A stretch of 64,000 nucleotides of DNA from Branchiostoma floridae. Lineage: Eukaryota; Chordata; Leptocardii; Amphioxiformes; Branchiostomatidae. Every line of letters starts with the position of its first letter. Position 1 is the first letter of the stretch. The notes beneath the pieces are model-generated. The model saw only the letters and a list, made by a program, of their open reading frames with translations. It had not been told where the DNA came from and made no database searches. The position numbers were made by a program, and so were the translations under genes. Below, piece by piece: positions 45,495 to 57,500 of this stretch. The stretch is taken from NCBI RefSeq assembly GCF_000003815.2, contig NW_023365751.1:121666-185665 (forward strand), read 5' to 3'.

Positions 45495-45650
45495 CACAAG
45501 GACAAGAGATAGAGAGGTCGTGGGTTCGATACATATGTATATATAGAAGTTGTGTCCTTGGGAAATGCACCTTGACACGTACGATTTTCCACACTCCATT
45601 TGGGTGTAAAAATGGGTACCTGACTTCAGTTAGGGAGGTAAAAGGCAGTG
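45495..45650 (+). mobile_element. Second SINE fragment
   Basis: GGTCGTGGGTTCGATAC is B-box-like, then GTGTCCTTGGGAAATGCACC and AAAAATGGGTACCTGACTTC follow, parallel to the copy at 45180-45315. The A-box half is not clear. Confidence 0.6.
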
Positions 45651-47680
45651 GAAGAAGAGGGATGGGCTCAACCTTCCAATACCGTGCCTTAGACACAGTG
45701 GATAACAATCCACTGCCTATACGGCCCATGCTACTTTTTTTTTTTACAAAGACGCCCTACACAATGGAACGGGCGCAAAAGAAAACATTATTGTCCAGCC
45801 ATAGGTGTTAAGATGTGAGGTTTGAAAAAAAAACCAAACTTTAAATACCAAACATTTTATAGAAAACGATTGCGGATGCCCGAAGTCGATAATATTGAGT
45901 CCCGAAACAATCATTTTTATGATCAGGAGGGTCGTGTAAAAGTAGTTGTTGTTGCTGTTAGGTAGGGGAAGAAAAGACAGCATTTGACCTGCGCATACGA
46001 GTATGCCCCAATGTTTAGCTGAATAATAATGTTTGATTACATCTTGAAAAGTATTTAGGTTTTGTATTACTGTGGTCAACAGACAAAATTACAGATATGT
46101 ACAACAAGAGCACATGCTCACGGACCGTTTTATTTTTCAACGAATAAAACATGAGTGAATGCATCTTTTTCATTTATCTATTTTTAGTCTATTTATGTTT
46201 ATTATTGCATATTTCAAAATGAGGACCCGAATAAACAATCCACAGCCTTTGTCAGAAGTGAAAAGTAACTTCTGGTACAGTGTTACCTTAAGCATTATCT
46301 TTGTCCATGATTCAAAAGCGCCGCCAAGTGTTTCTTGCTAGTACTGCAATCATGTATCACCTTAGGAAGCTTTTTCGAGTGAATCAAAAGTGTGAGAAAG
46401 AAAACCTTACTAGAATTGCAATCATTTCCATCGTAAAGACTTCATTTTCATCGATCAAGAACGTGGCCTTACAACCCATACTAGAGCTCCAATCATCTAT
46501 CATCATGGACGTTTTGTTCCCATGGATCAACAGCGCGCCCTAGCAATGAACACTGGAACTGCAATTGTGAAGAAGAATACCTTTCAATTAAACCAACGGT
46601 TGTAAATCATCTTACATTTAAAGAAAGAGTGACTCAACCACGACCAAACAGACTTCAGACCACTTGTACGCACACAAGCAAGGCATCTGTCCTTGGTGCT
46701 GAATACTATATAACAGTATGTATGTACATAATGCACACATCATTATTTTCCTCAAGAATACATGGCCTTGATGTAAAACACAACACCTTAAAAACAGAAA
46801 CACAGACACACATGCTCATCATGCTGCAAGAGATAACATGTTTTTCCCAATTTCTCTGGTATCAATGATTTTATTCGGTAAGGACCGACACCGGCATGAC
46901 ACCAAAATTGTTTTACAACATGAGCCACCACATAAACCTATACATGTTACAAGCCAGATAAATAGTTTAAGACAAGCTTAAAACATCTAGAACGTCCTTG
47001 CACAGTTAAAATCTAATCATATATATATAGTTGATATGCATTTTCCAAGTCGATGAAAGGGTTAGATATTGTTCTATTGTCTTGTTGTACGGTCTGATCA
47101 CACAGCGGATTGGGTATTATTTTTTAAACACTACTGCCATGAATTGAATTATGTTCTCGTTTGTATGATCTACAATGTTTATATGACTATGTCAATCATT
47201 ACCTTGCTACCAACATGTGTTTATTTTTCCTTTTATTAAACCCTGCAGTAACTTCGTTAATGAAGTGTCAAAAGGTGAAGAGCATTAACATAATGACTGT
47301 AAAAAGTTCAGCAACTAAAACTGTAAAGATTGTAAAATTGTAGAGAAGATCATATCCAATAGACTAATTTCTGATCTACAACAAGTGTCAGGCTGTGCCA
47401 GTTAAAGTCCTTGGGTCTCAGTCATTTGTGTGTAAACTTTAGGAAATATTATGAAAGCTGGAGTGAAAATGGGATTGTGACTACATTCAATGAGTATTGA
47501 GTGATCCCCTGGAACATGAATGTTTAACATCATTGTTATATAGTAATTTAGACAGAATGATGACTACTCATAAGTTATTCAAGAAATAAATACTGATCAC
47601 ATCTAATATACTCTTCTAACATCATACTTAGTACAACCAGGTCTGAATGTCACTGTTACAACTTATAATTACGCGAGTAT

Positions 47681-48113
47681 TAGGGCTGGGTATCGGTACA
47701 GCGTACCGGTACAAAACCGTTTTTTCTTATTGGACCGGTCCAGAAAAACCGGACCTAAAAAAATTAGGCGGACCGGATGTTGGACCGATTAGAAAATTAA
47801 CAGATTATTTTATCAGGCATTCATACGTTTTGGCGCTTGCAGGTGGAAGAAAATAACAAGAGTGAAGTAGAGAAGACTTTATAGTAATTTCTACCAAGTT
47901 TTATAGCCAATCATACAGGGGCAGTTAGCGTTGTAGGATTTAAAAACGCCAGTGTAAGTCTAATACTCCACTAAACAGATTTTTTTGTAGTGAAATGGAC
48001 CATTAGAATGAGTCATACTGAATCAGGTCCAGGTTCAGGTCCGGACCTGGACCTGATCCTCTGGACCTGAACTGGACCTGGACCTGAATTTTCTGTACCG
48101 GTACCCACCCCTA
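47681..48113. mobile_element. 433-bp hAT-like MITE with perfect 8-bp duplication
   Basis: The left end TAGGGCTGGGTATCGGTAC and right end GTACCGGTACCCACCCCTA are inverted repeats. GCGAGTAT lies on both sides (47673-47680, 48114-48121). The 8-bp duplication and TAGGG ends fit the hAT superfamily. The interior has repeated GGACCTGGACCTGAA words. No transposase frame is present. A truncated end is at 6293. Confidence 0.85.
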
Positions 48114-48519
48114 GCGAGTATCATGTCAGACATTTGGATTTTATATTACTGCAAATTTCTTTAATATGATCAATTGACTTAATCATCAATTTTCTATTAA
48201 ATGACAACACTGGAATTTCCCCTAAAGCTCACCTTGTATGGAAGCTGAGAATGTGGCATTCTGGGTGTTATGTGGGCATCATACACAAACATATTAAATG
48301 TCAGTATGATTGCAAGAAAAAATTGCAAATATTTGCAAAGTTGGCGATTTTGCGCAGTGAATCCAGTGGGATACTCGCTTTATATTGCACATGCACAGGT
48401 AACAGATTCTTACATAATCACATAGATACATCACTTAATATAATAACCTTACATTGTAGGAACACGCATCATCAGTACAATGTATCAGTTGTATGTAGTA
48501 GCAATAAAATCTAAATCAT

Positions 48520-51500
48520 TCACTTTTTCCGTTCAAGCTTATTTTCCATGAGTCCACCAGTACTTGGGCTTCCCCTTATACTGGTTGCGTCCCCCTCATC
48601 AGAACTGTAGAGTCCGAATGTGCACTCTGTCTCAGCTATTGGCGCGATCCCTGTGAACGATGCTCCTCCATAAGACTTGGTGGACATGGGAGACCGGTCG
48701 GCATAGTCCTGTAAATTATCATTAGATTGTCAGCAATAAAAATATCACAAAGTCTATAGCTCTGCTATGTTGGAAATGCAAAGTCAGTTTGAGCCTTAGT
48801 CAGTCTATCTAAACTCTTAAAGTTGAGGTAGGTTGTGGTACTGGACTTGCACATCAACCCTTACATTTATTGTTACCTCTGGGAAGAAAATTAAAGTCTG
48901 ATAGGGGTACAGTGTGTTAACTTTCTGTTTCTGCACCTACATGTATAACTCAAGACTCTTTCGATAGATTTGCATGGATTTTGATGTATCTACTGAAGTC
49001 CCCAAGAAACGTGGTAATTTGGAGCACCCTGGCAGTGTTTTCAGGTACTGCAGTATTACAGAAAGATTCAATAAAGATCCCCTTCTTGAAAATACTTCAG
49101 TATAGAAAGATGGAAAGATGCATCATGATGGACAGACACCCCGTACAAATGACACCTTCTGCAAGGGAGATATCCAGAAAGAAGGGGAGGATCACTAACA
49201 TCTCAGAGTGTGTCTTATGGTTAGGACTTTGGCATCAAGAAATCATCAGAAAAGATAAAGATGAGATCATCATTTTTTGTTGTTAGTACATGTAACAATT
49301 ATAGCAAAAATGAACCCACCCCACTTTCGAAGTGTGTAGGATGGAGTAGGGACATTGTCTTGCTGGTAGTGACTGAAGTCACACCTCTGGACTCGCCCTT
49401 CTCCCAGGACACCTGAGGGGAGGTGCCTGCTGTGGAATGTGCTCTGCCTCTCCAAACACCGTCATCCTGGAATCAAAGTCAAACATATACTATTCATTTT
49501 TAAACCTATGTTTGATAGTCGACTACTACTCAGGGGAGAGACAAGAGAAACACACCCAACTGCAGCAGAAGAGGAATCCCCTTTTTCCCTAAGTCAGAGA
49601 GTTCCTAATGTTTGCTTTATTATCATCAAGGATATGTATCCAAAAGGTTTACAAATTGCCAATTAGAGACTGTGATTCCAACGTGTTTCTCATGTGTCTC
49701 ATGGTAATCAATCACTCATAGTAGGAGAGCATACTGTGTAATAGCAGACAGCAGGCTGGCAGGTTTTCTTGTTTCTGTGGGTGCAGTAGTAGGTCACATG
49801 TCTATGCTATGACTCCATTGGGTTTTGCATGACATTGTATATCCTTCAGACTGTCTGATGATACTTTGTAATCACATTAGAAAAGTGTTCCACTGTATAT
49901 GACTGAGCTTTGTGCAGATTTCGAATACCAGGTTCAGACGTTGAAAACAAAATTTTCTTAGGTGGGTATGACAATAAAATACAATATGATGTATTCTGCA
50001 CCACCTTGGTCCCAGCCCTCCCGAAGGTGCTGTGTCCTGCCTTTGGCCGTTGGGAGATCCTATCAACAGTTGGGCTGGTACCTCGGCTGATACGGGCTAT
50101 ATCAATTATTGTGGACTCTATTTCCTCCATCAAAGTGGATGGAATGGATAAAATCCGTGGAGCCCAAACATGTACTTACTGTGAAACCTCTTGTTGACCT
50201 GTGCCATGATCTGTAACTAACGTCCTCTCCCATGGACCGTGGCGTAGGCTCACTGCGGACGGAGTCGCGTAGGACGGATCGAGGGTGCAAGTAGACTTGT
50301 GAGCTGATTGTGCTGGTACGGCGACTGTACGCATTGCCATCCTGCTGTAAGAGCCCTGATAGGGGAGAAGGTGGTATGTGGTATGAAAAAACAAAAGTAA
50401 AACAATAGTTACACAGTCATGTAGCTACCACTCAAAAATCACGAAAATATTACAAGATATAAAAACGAGAAGTTCTGCTGCAGTACCGTAGAAAGCCACC
50501 AAGCGGTTCAGATTATCAAGTAGAAATAGATTTAGATTAGACTTTATCTTATTTTCCCTTTTGATTTATCTACGAAATCTTTTTCCTTCTATGTTAAGTA
50601 TGATTATGTAACAACTACTTCCCTCGGGCATGAATTTGCAATTAAGATTATTATTATCAAACCTGACCTTCGTTATCCCAATCAAAACCGATTACCAAAT
50701 TTCATTTAAATATCATAAACTAATCTAAACTTATATGCTACACCAAAAGGCAGTTACACATTCAAGCAACTGGATATGATTTTGGAAACAGTCAAGTATC
50801 TTATTACCTGAATGTCTAACCTTCATCAACGTTTCTCAACTTAATGTATCCAAAGAAATACTGTTTTCACAGACATTACAGGAATTCCTAGAATTCTCAG
50901 CAAATGGAGATACATGTATAATACCTTTACACAATTAGGCTAGCCTGGAGGTACCACCAGAAACAAAAACACTGTTGTAAGGTTAAAAAATGTAAACATT
51001 AAAAATGTATCATTGTTGCAGTGAGAATCACCTTTTTTGTAGCGCTTTATACTGTCAGGATGAAGTGAACTTTCAGCAGAAGTTTTTGATCCTCTGTTGG
51101 TGTGGGAACTGCCAAAGAACTCTGGTCCTTCAAAGGTAAAGAAGAGCAAAAATCAAAATTGAAGAGCGGGCTACTTTACTATATTACCCCAAAGTCAGGC
51201 CCTCACTTATTTTACATATTAAGTCCATCATACAATGTAGCTCTCACACTGTTTGAAACTCATGCTGCAAGTTTATGTATACATTTACAAAGTCATTGAA
51301 AAGGACATTTTACAACCTTAAAAGGACATTCTCTGTGGAATTTAATGTATAACTTCAATAGGTTAGAAAAAGAAAATAATTCCGGTTGAACTTTCACATT
51401 TCTGACATCTTACTAATAGACAGTAACAATGTATCACATGGCCAAAACTGTGCTGGTCACAGCCGCATAAGTCAATTGTGCTTGACTTTGTGCTTGTAAG

Positions 51501-54500
51501 AGATGTTTTATGTGACCGAAATATTGTGATTTTTTGAAAGGTAGAGTTCGTGCAATATTTACTAATAGATTTTAATGTAGTGGATGAGACAAAATTTTAT
51601 TGAAACGCCCTCAGCTCATGGCTTGTATATTTGTACAGAGTTTCAAGAGAATCGTGAACTTTTCAAACCTTTTCCGCTTATAGAAAAGTCCCTTAGTTGT
51701 TTCATCTCCTGGAACAGATCGTTCAGCATGTCCCAGTTGCCCCTGGTGTGTGCAGGGGACAGGTGGGTGTTGCCGTACAGCTTGTCCTGAAGGCGATCTT
51801 GTAGCAAAGCTTCTTGCTCGGTCAAAACTGCAACCTTGGAGAGCTTAAAATTTACCCAAAAGTGTCTCTATTAGGAAATTCATTTCGTAAAAGACTGAAG
51901 CAAAGGCTAAAACAAACTAACCAGTAGTTATACAGTAATTGCACCAGAAAGCAGTTAATCAAGCAGCTCGATATGATTTTGGAAACGATATGAATTTGGA
52001 TTTTCTGTTTCCAAAATCATATCCAGAGTAACTGCTTTTTAAATTATTACCTGGATGTTTAACCTTCATCGACATATATGAAGTTAATTCGAGTATCATT
52101 GTGATTCAAAAGGCTGGAAACTGTGACAGTCATAAATCATTATGATAACAAAGTTTGAAAAGCTGTCCCATGAACAATTATCTACAACAAAATAGTATCA
52201 CATAGAAAAATAAAGGAGAATGTCATCTTACTTGCATGAGAAGAAAAGGCTTCAGCAGAACAAATACTGGAGGTCTTTTTGTCACTATAAAGTCCATTAG
52301 GTCCAGAAATGCCAGGCCACCTGCAGGTACAACCATGTATTAGGTTATATCTTTAGTTAGAAAAATGATGCTGTCAGGAATCAACTCAACATGTCATTGG
52401 ATAGTCAAGCTTCGAAAAAAGAAAGTGCCCTGGGTATAATGATAACCTCTGGCAAAAGCTATCCCTAACATTTCAGGTTTCTGTATGGGTCCAAGGTCCT
52501 TAAGTCTGGAGATCTGCAGAATTTAATGAACAAGGAGGTTAAAAAACCTTTTTGCTCTAAGATTTTTAAATTGTTTAGTGTTAGTGTAGTGTTATAGTTA
52601 ACATGACTTTAAGGATTGTTTTGATGGTAAGAACATGCACACCAGAACAGCACCCACAATCTCTACCACGAAACTTGATACATGTACATGTAGATCACTG
52701 TATACATGTAGCAGTCCACAAATTAAAACTGCAGGAAGTTCATGCATTGAGCTATTTTCAATTGTACAACATTTTGTATCCTGTATTGATCAATATTCAG
52801 AAATCCCTAAATTGTCTGCACAGCTAAATGCAAATTATGCTTTATGACATGACTTACGTCATTGCATACTTTTAGGATAGAATCTACCTACCAGTTCCCA
52901 CCGGATGGAATGCCACTTCAAACTCCTGCAGGGCTGTAGACAACATGCCCCACTCTTCTGTCAGGTTCTTGGAGAAGCATGTTAGTAAGATCTTCAGACC
53001 TGAAACATTAAAAAAAGGCTACATTAGAACAGTTATGGTACTGATTTTTGTAAAATATCTGAAACATTAAATGTGTAAAATAAAATGATCTAGAAAATGT
53101 TTGTCTCTATAGCTCTTACGATTAACATCATGGACAGTGTGGAGTTAAGTGGAAAGGAATAATTCATCTGGTGAATTACTTGCAGCCTTTAGGTTACCCA
53201 AAGTGTGAGTAATGAGGCTGATAAGTGCTCGAGGCGCCTCCCCAAAAACGGGACCCCCATTTTAAGTCCCTTCTGAAAGACGATTTTGTGGAATTCTTGG
53301 TCCGACTACAGCATGGTGACCAAGGGTAGCAGACGCTTGTTTTTCCTGAAAAGACTACGCCGAGCAGGTGTCCCTCTCCCTGACCTGATCACTGTGTATT
53401 GCGGGTATATAAGACCAACACTTGAATATGCCACACCCTGCTGGAATGCTGGACTCACAAGAAGAGAATCAGACAGAATTGAAAGAGTCCAGAAGCGGGC
53501 ATGTAGAGTGATGCTGGGCAGACAATATCTCTCATATTCTGATGCCCTGTTAACACTCGACCTCCAAAGTCTGTCACAACGCAGACTGACCTTGTGCCAG
53601 GACTTTGCCCTTGCAGTTACCAAAGCTGGAAGACACGCCCCCTGGCTACCCCCAGCTCGAAACCCGTCTCACCACATGCAACTCAGGCATACTCGCCAAT
53701 ACAAACTGCCAACCGGGACAAAGCGGTATCTATCTAGTCCAGTCCCAACAATTCTAAACCTACTAAACGCTCTGTAGTTTTTGACAACAGTGCTATTCAC
53801 GACTTGTTCCATTATATGTCAGAGTCATCTGCTATGATCACACAGTGCAATAAATTGTTGTAAATAGCGTGTGTAGTTTTAATTTGTCTTCAGCTGCGAT
53901 GAACCAAGCATGTACAGTCAAACCTGCCCAAGACGACCACCCGGGGGACCGGACAAAAGCGGTCGATTTGGACAGGTGGTCGCTGAGAAGAGTATCGACT
54001 CAAAACATGCCCGATGCATAGTATAAATGGTTTTCGTTGTGTTTAATGGCAAATAGCAAGCAAACGCACGCAAAGAAGTAAGTAATAATCATCAGTAAGC
54101 CAGGTGAATTTTAATAGTGAATGAACAGAAATTGGACAAATTGGATCAGGACGTTCCTACCTCCGCCAGAGAAACTCTACTCAAGTCAAGGAGGTTAAAA
54201 AGATAGTCTACTAGATCTACTCTAGTCTAAAAAAAGATATAACGTTACTTTCTATAAATCGGATTTCTACCATACAATAAAGTACGTGCTGTACATGTTG
54301 CATTTCTGCGTCTATGATCGTTAGATGGACCAGTGTTATACGTATTTACTATACAATTTCTCTCTGGAGGGCAGCAAGTCGGCAACGTTATTCATAACAA
54401 GAAGAGAACTGCTTAATATTTGTACACTAACGTTTTAGACAGTAACGGACGTTTGGTGCTGTCAGACAGTAACGGACCTTTGGTGCTGTCAGTTACCATA

Positions 54501-57500
54501 CAAGCCTTTATGCGTCGCTGTGTTCTTCATCGCCGTATCTGAAACAACTACGGTGTACCTTTCGAATTCGATGCCTGTGGAGATGCCTGATACGTCCCGA
54601 TAATCTACTTACCCACGGGTGAATGTACAGTACAGTTGGACCATTGGGTGGACAAAAGCACTCACACAGATCTTTCTTAAAAAGGAATGAGCTACAGAGA
54701 TCTTTCTTAAAAAGGAATGAGGCCTAGGCTATATACGTTTCAGCATTCCTTCACTTTATAATGATAAAGATTTAAAAAAAAACTTCTGTAACAACTGAAT
54801 TCGGATTTTCTTACAACGAAATTTCCTCCCAAGTCCCATATTACAGTAGACTGCCCCATTGACCCACCCATTGACCGCCGCCATCTTTATTCTAAACATA
54901 ACATCGTAATGGCAGTCAAAATCCGACGCAAACTGGCCGATTTCGGCACAAAATTGCGATAGTTATCATCAAAAATCCAAAAATCGATGAAATCCTCAAC
55001 CACACGGTCGTTATAGGTCCCAATTTGGGCCGGTCGCGGTCGCGTTGGCCAGGTGGTCGTTGAGAAAAGGTCGCTTAATGCTTACGTCAACGGGGAAAAA
55101 AATCGGGACCGAGAAAAAGCGGTCGAAATGGCCAGGTGGTCGCTGAGAAGAGGTGGTCGCTCGGGCAGGTTTGACTGTATTTTAAATTGTTATTTTAATC
55201 TGTCTTCAACTGCGATGAACTAAGCATTTATCTTGAATTGTATTCGTTGTGTACTTTGTATTTGTCAATCGTATACTTAGTAATCTTGCCTGTGTAACAA
55301 CGTACAAAAAGATTGTCAAGCAAGCAGCGCAATTCAGCCCCTCAGGCTGCAAGGCTTTTACTTTGTTACGATTGTTTTCAATCAAACAATAAACCAGTCT
55401 ACTACTACTACTACATCCGGTCATCCTTAGGTGGTCTCCCATCCAAGAACTGACCAGATTGCACGTTGGTTAACTTCGATATCGAGAGATCGGGTGTATC
55501 CAACATAATTTGCCACATGCATGGTCGTAACATGACCACAATGATTTGAAATTGCAACACTGTAAAATTAAGTGACACTGTGCAAATTATCTCTGGGTGA
55601 GGCCAAGAACCCACGCACTGATCACTTAAGAGTTAAAGGTGTACTAAGACTCAGCTCGCTGGAGTGAGTGAATTTCTATCTCTATTTAATACTATTTAGT
55701 ATTGCCTAACACACTTACCTAAAACAGCGATGAAGGGAATAATACTAGAGCAGGCAGCAGCCGTATGGTCTCCAGCCAGAGAGAAACTGGTCAGGCTGGC
55801 CATGATACTGCCTGAGTATATATAATACACACTTACCTAAAACAGCGATGAAGGGAGTGATACTGCCTGAGTATAATATACACTTACCTAAAACAGCGAT
55901 GAAGGGAGTGATACTGCCTGAGTATAATACACACTTACCTAAAACAGCGATGAAGGGAGTGATACTGCCTGTCTTATAATACACACTTACCTAAAACAGC
56001 GATGAAGGGAGTGATACTGCCTGAGTATTATACAAACTTACCTAGAACAGCGATGAAGGGAGTAATACTGGAGCAGGCTGCAGCCGTATGGTCTCCAGCC
56101 AGAGAGAAACTGGTCAGGCTGGCCATGATACTGCCTGAGTATATATAATACAAACTTACCTAAAACAGCAATGAAGGGAGTGATACTGGAGCAGGCTGCA
56201 GCCGTATGGTCTCCAGCCAGAGAGAAACTGGTCAGGCTGGCCGTGATACTGCCTGATCGCTGCAGGTGAGAACTCACATCCTTGGCTGGGATCAGGATGC
56301 CCAGGAAAGTACTGACAGCATAAAGGATGTCCATTCTGCTAATCTTTGGAATATCTGGGGGCAAAACAAAATTAGCATCTGTTTTAAGCCTCATTAAAGT
56401 GAATGATTCAAGGAACCAGTACATGCTTCACAATCAACAAGCTGTGCCATTAACTTATCCAGCATCGCAAAGTCTTATACCTGGTAGGTTATGAAAATAG
56501 AACACAACACAGTGTATTTGGAATATCCCAATTACAAAATTTGTAGGTACCAGGCTAACTGCAGGTCAAAGGCTGGAGGGTGATCTGGCTCCGGGAAGCC
56601 TAATGGTAAGGGTGATGCAGAATACACCATGGTGTTGCATTTTATTTAATATGTCATACATAAGGACTGTACACATATCAACTTTCATTGAAAACCTGGT
56701 ATTTGAATTTTTGACTGTGGAAAACTAATGGCACACACGAAGTGCATGTGAAGTGCATATGGAAGCCTGTGCAATGCAACAGCAAAGCTTGACATACTGT
56801 AAAACATGGAATGGTTTGGAACACCCGAATCGACTGTAGTTCTTGCCCAGGTATGACATAATTAATGATTTGATAAAAAAACATTGGGACTGAGATATGA
56901 GGTACAGCGAGTAAGAAACCTTTGTTTGCTGTTCCTACTCTGATCAGCAGTGGCAGCATCAGGTTCAACATGGACGTGTCCACTTTCTCTTGGCTTGGGT
57001 CATTGACAAACCCTCGGAGACCTTGATCGAGAGTCAGATCATTCTAGTAGAAAAAAAGAAAAATACTTTTTATTAGTCATTTTTAACAACCTTTTTTCAA
57101 ACTGGAAAGCAGACTAGCTAGAAAAAACAGAATAAGTTTGAAAAATCACAAACACAAGTATTTAGTAAACTGCTTTGATGCACTACACACTTCTGACATC
57201 TGTTACAGACCTAAACAAAATTGTACATTAACATCACAGGTAGTCATTTCCACCAGTGTGGTGAGTGAAGTAAGGAAAGTCTTGTACATAATCATGTAGT
57301 GTCTATACTAAGGAAACAAAAGATCTGTTGCATGACAGAATTTGAACCCAGGACCTCTGAATCCTGGGGCAAATACCCTGCAGTTACGCTGCACGACCCT
57401 AATTAAACTACCTTGAGAAACTGGATCTGTGCAGCTGCCAGTCTGACGATGACAGCACAGAAGCCGGCAGGTGGTGTCATGAGGGTGCTGATGCCAGGTG

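Larger units (their letters stand above)
43971..48519. other. Intergenic between gene D and the UNC80 3' end
   Basis: No coding exon is supported. The stretch contains a GT microsatellite, two SINE-like fragments (45180-45315, 45495-45650), a degenerate repeat of about 74 bp (46328-46570, words like CTAGAATTGCAATCAT) and a complete hAT-like MITE at 47681-48113. The remainder is AT-rich unique sequence. Confidence 0.55.

Noticed and set aside
53306-53623. 105-codon minus-strand frame
   Set aside because: Antisense shadow of the LINE reverse transcriptase fragment.
55719-56160. CRISPR-like direct repeats
   Set aside because: Repeat units contain exon sequence and splice sites, spacers are not unique, and the genome is eukaryotic.
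55745-56424. Minus-strand frames with repeated PFIAVLGKCVLYSGSI as a repeat protein
   Set aside because: The repeats are exon-tail copies separated by introns with good splice sites; read-through translation of the intron pieces is not expected.
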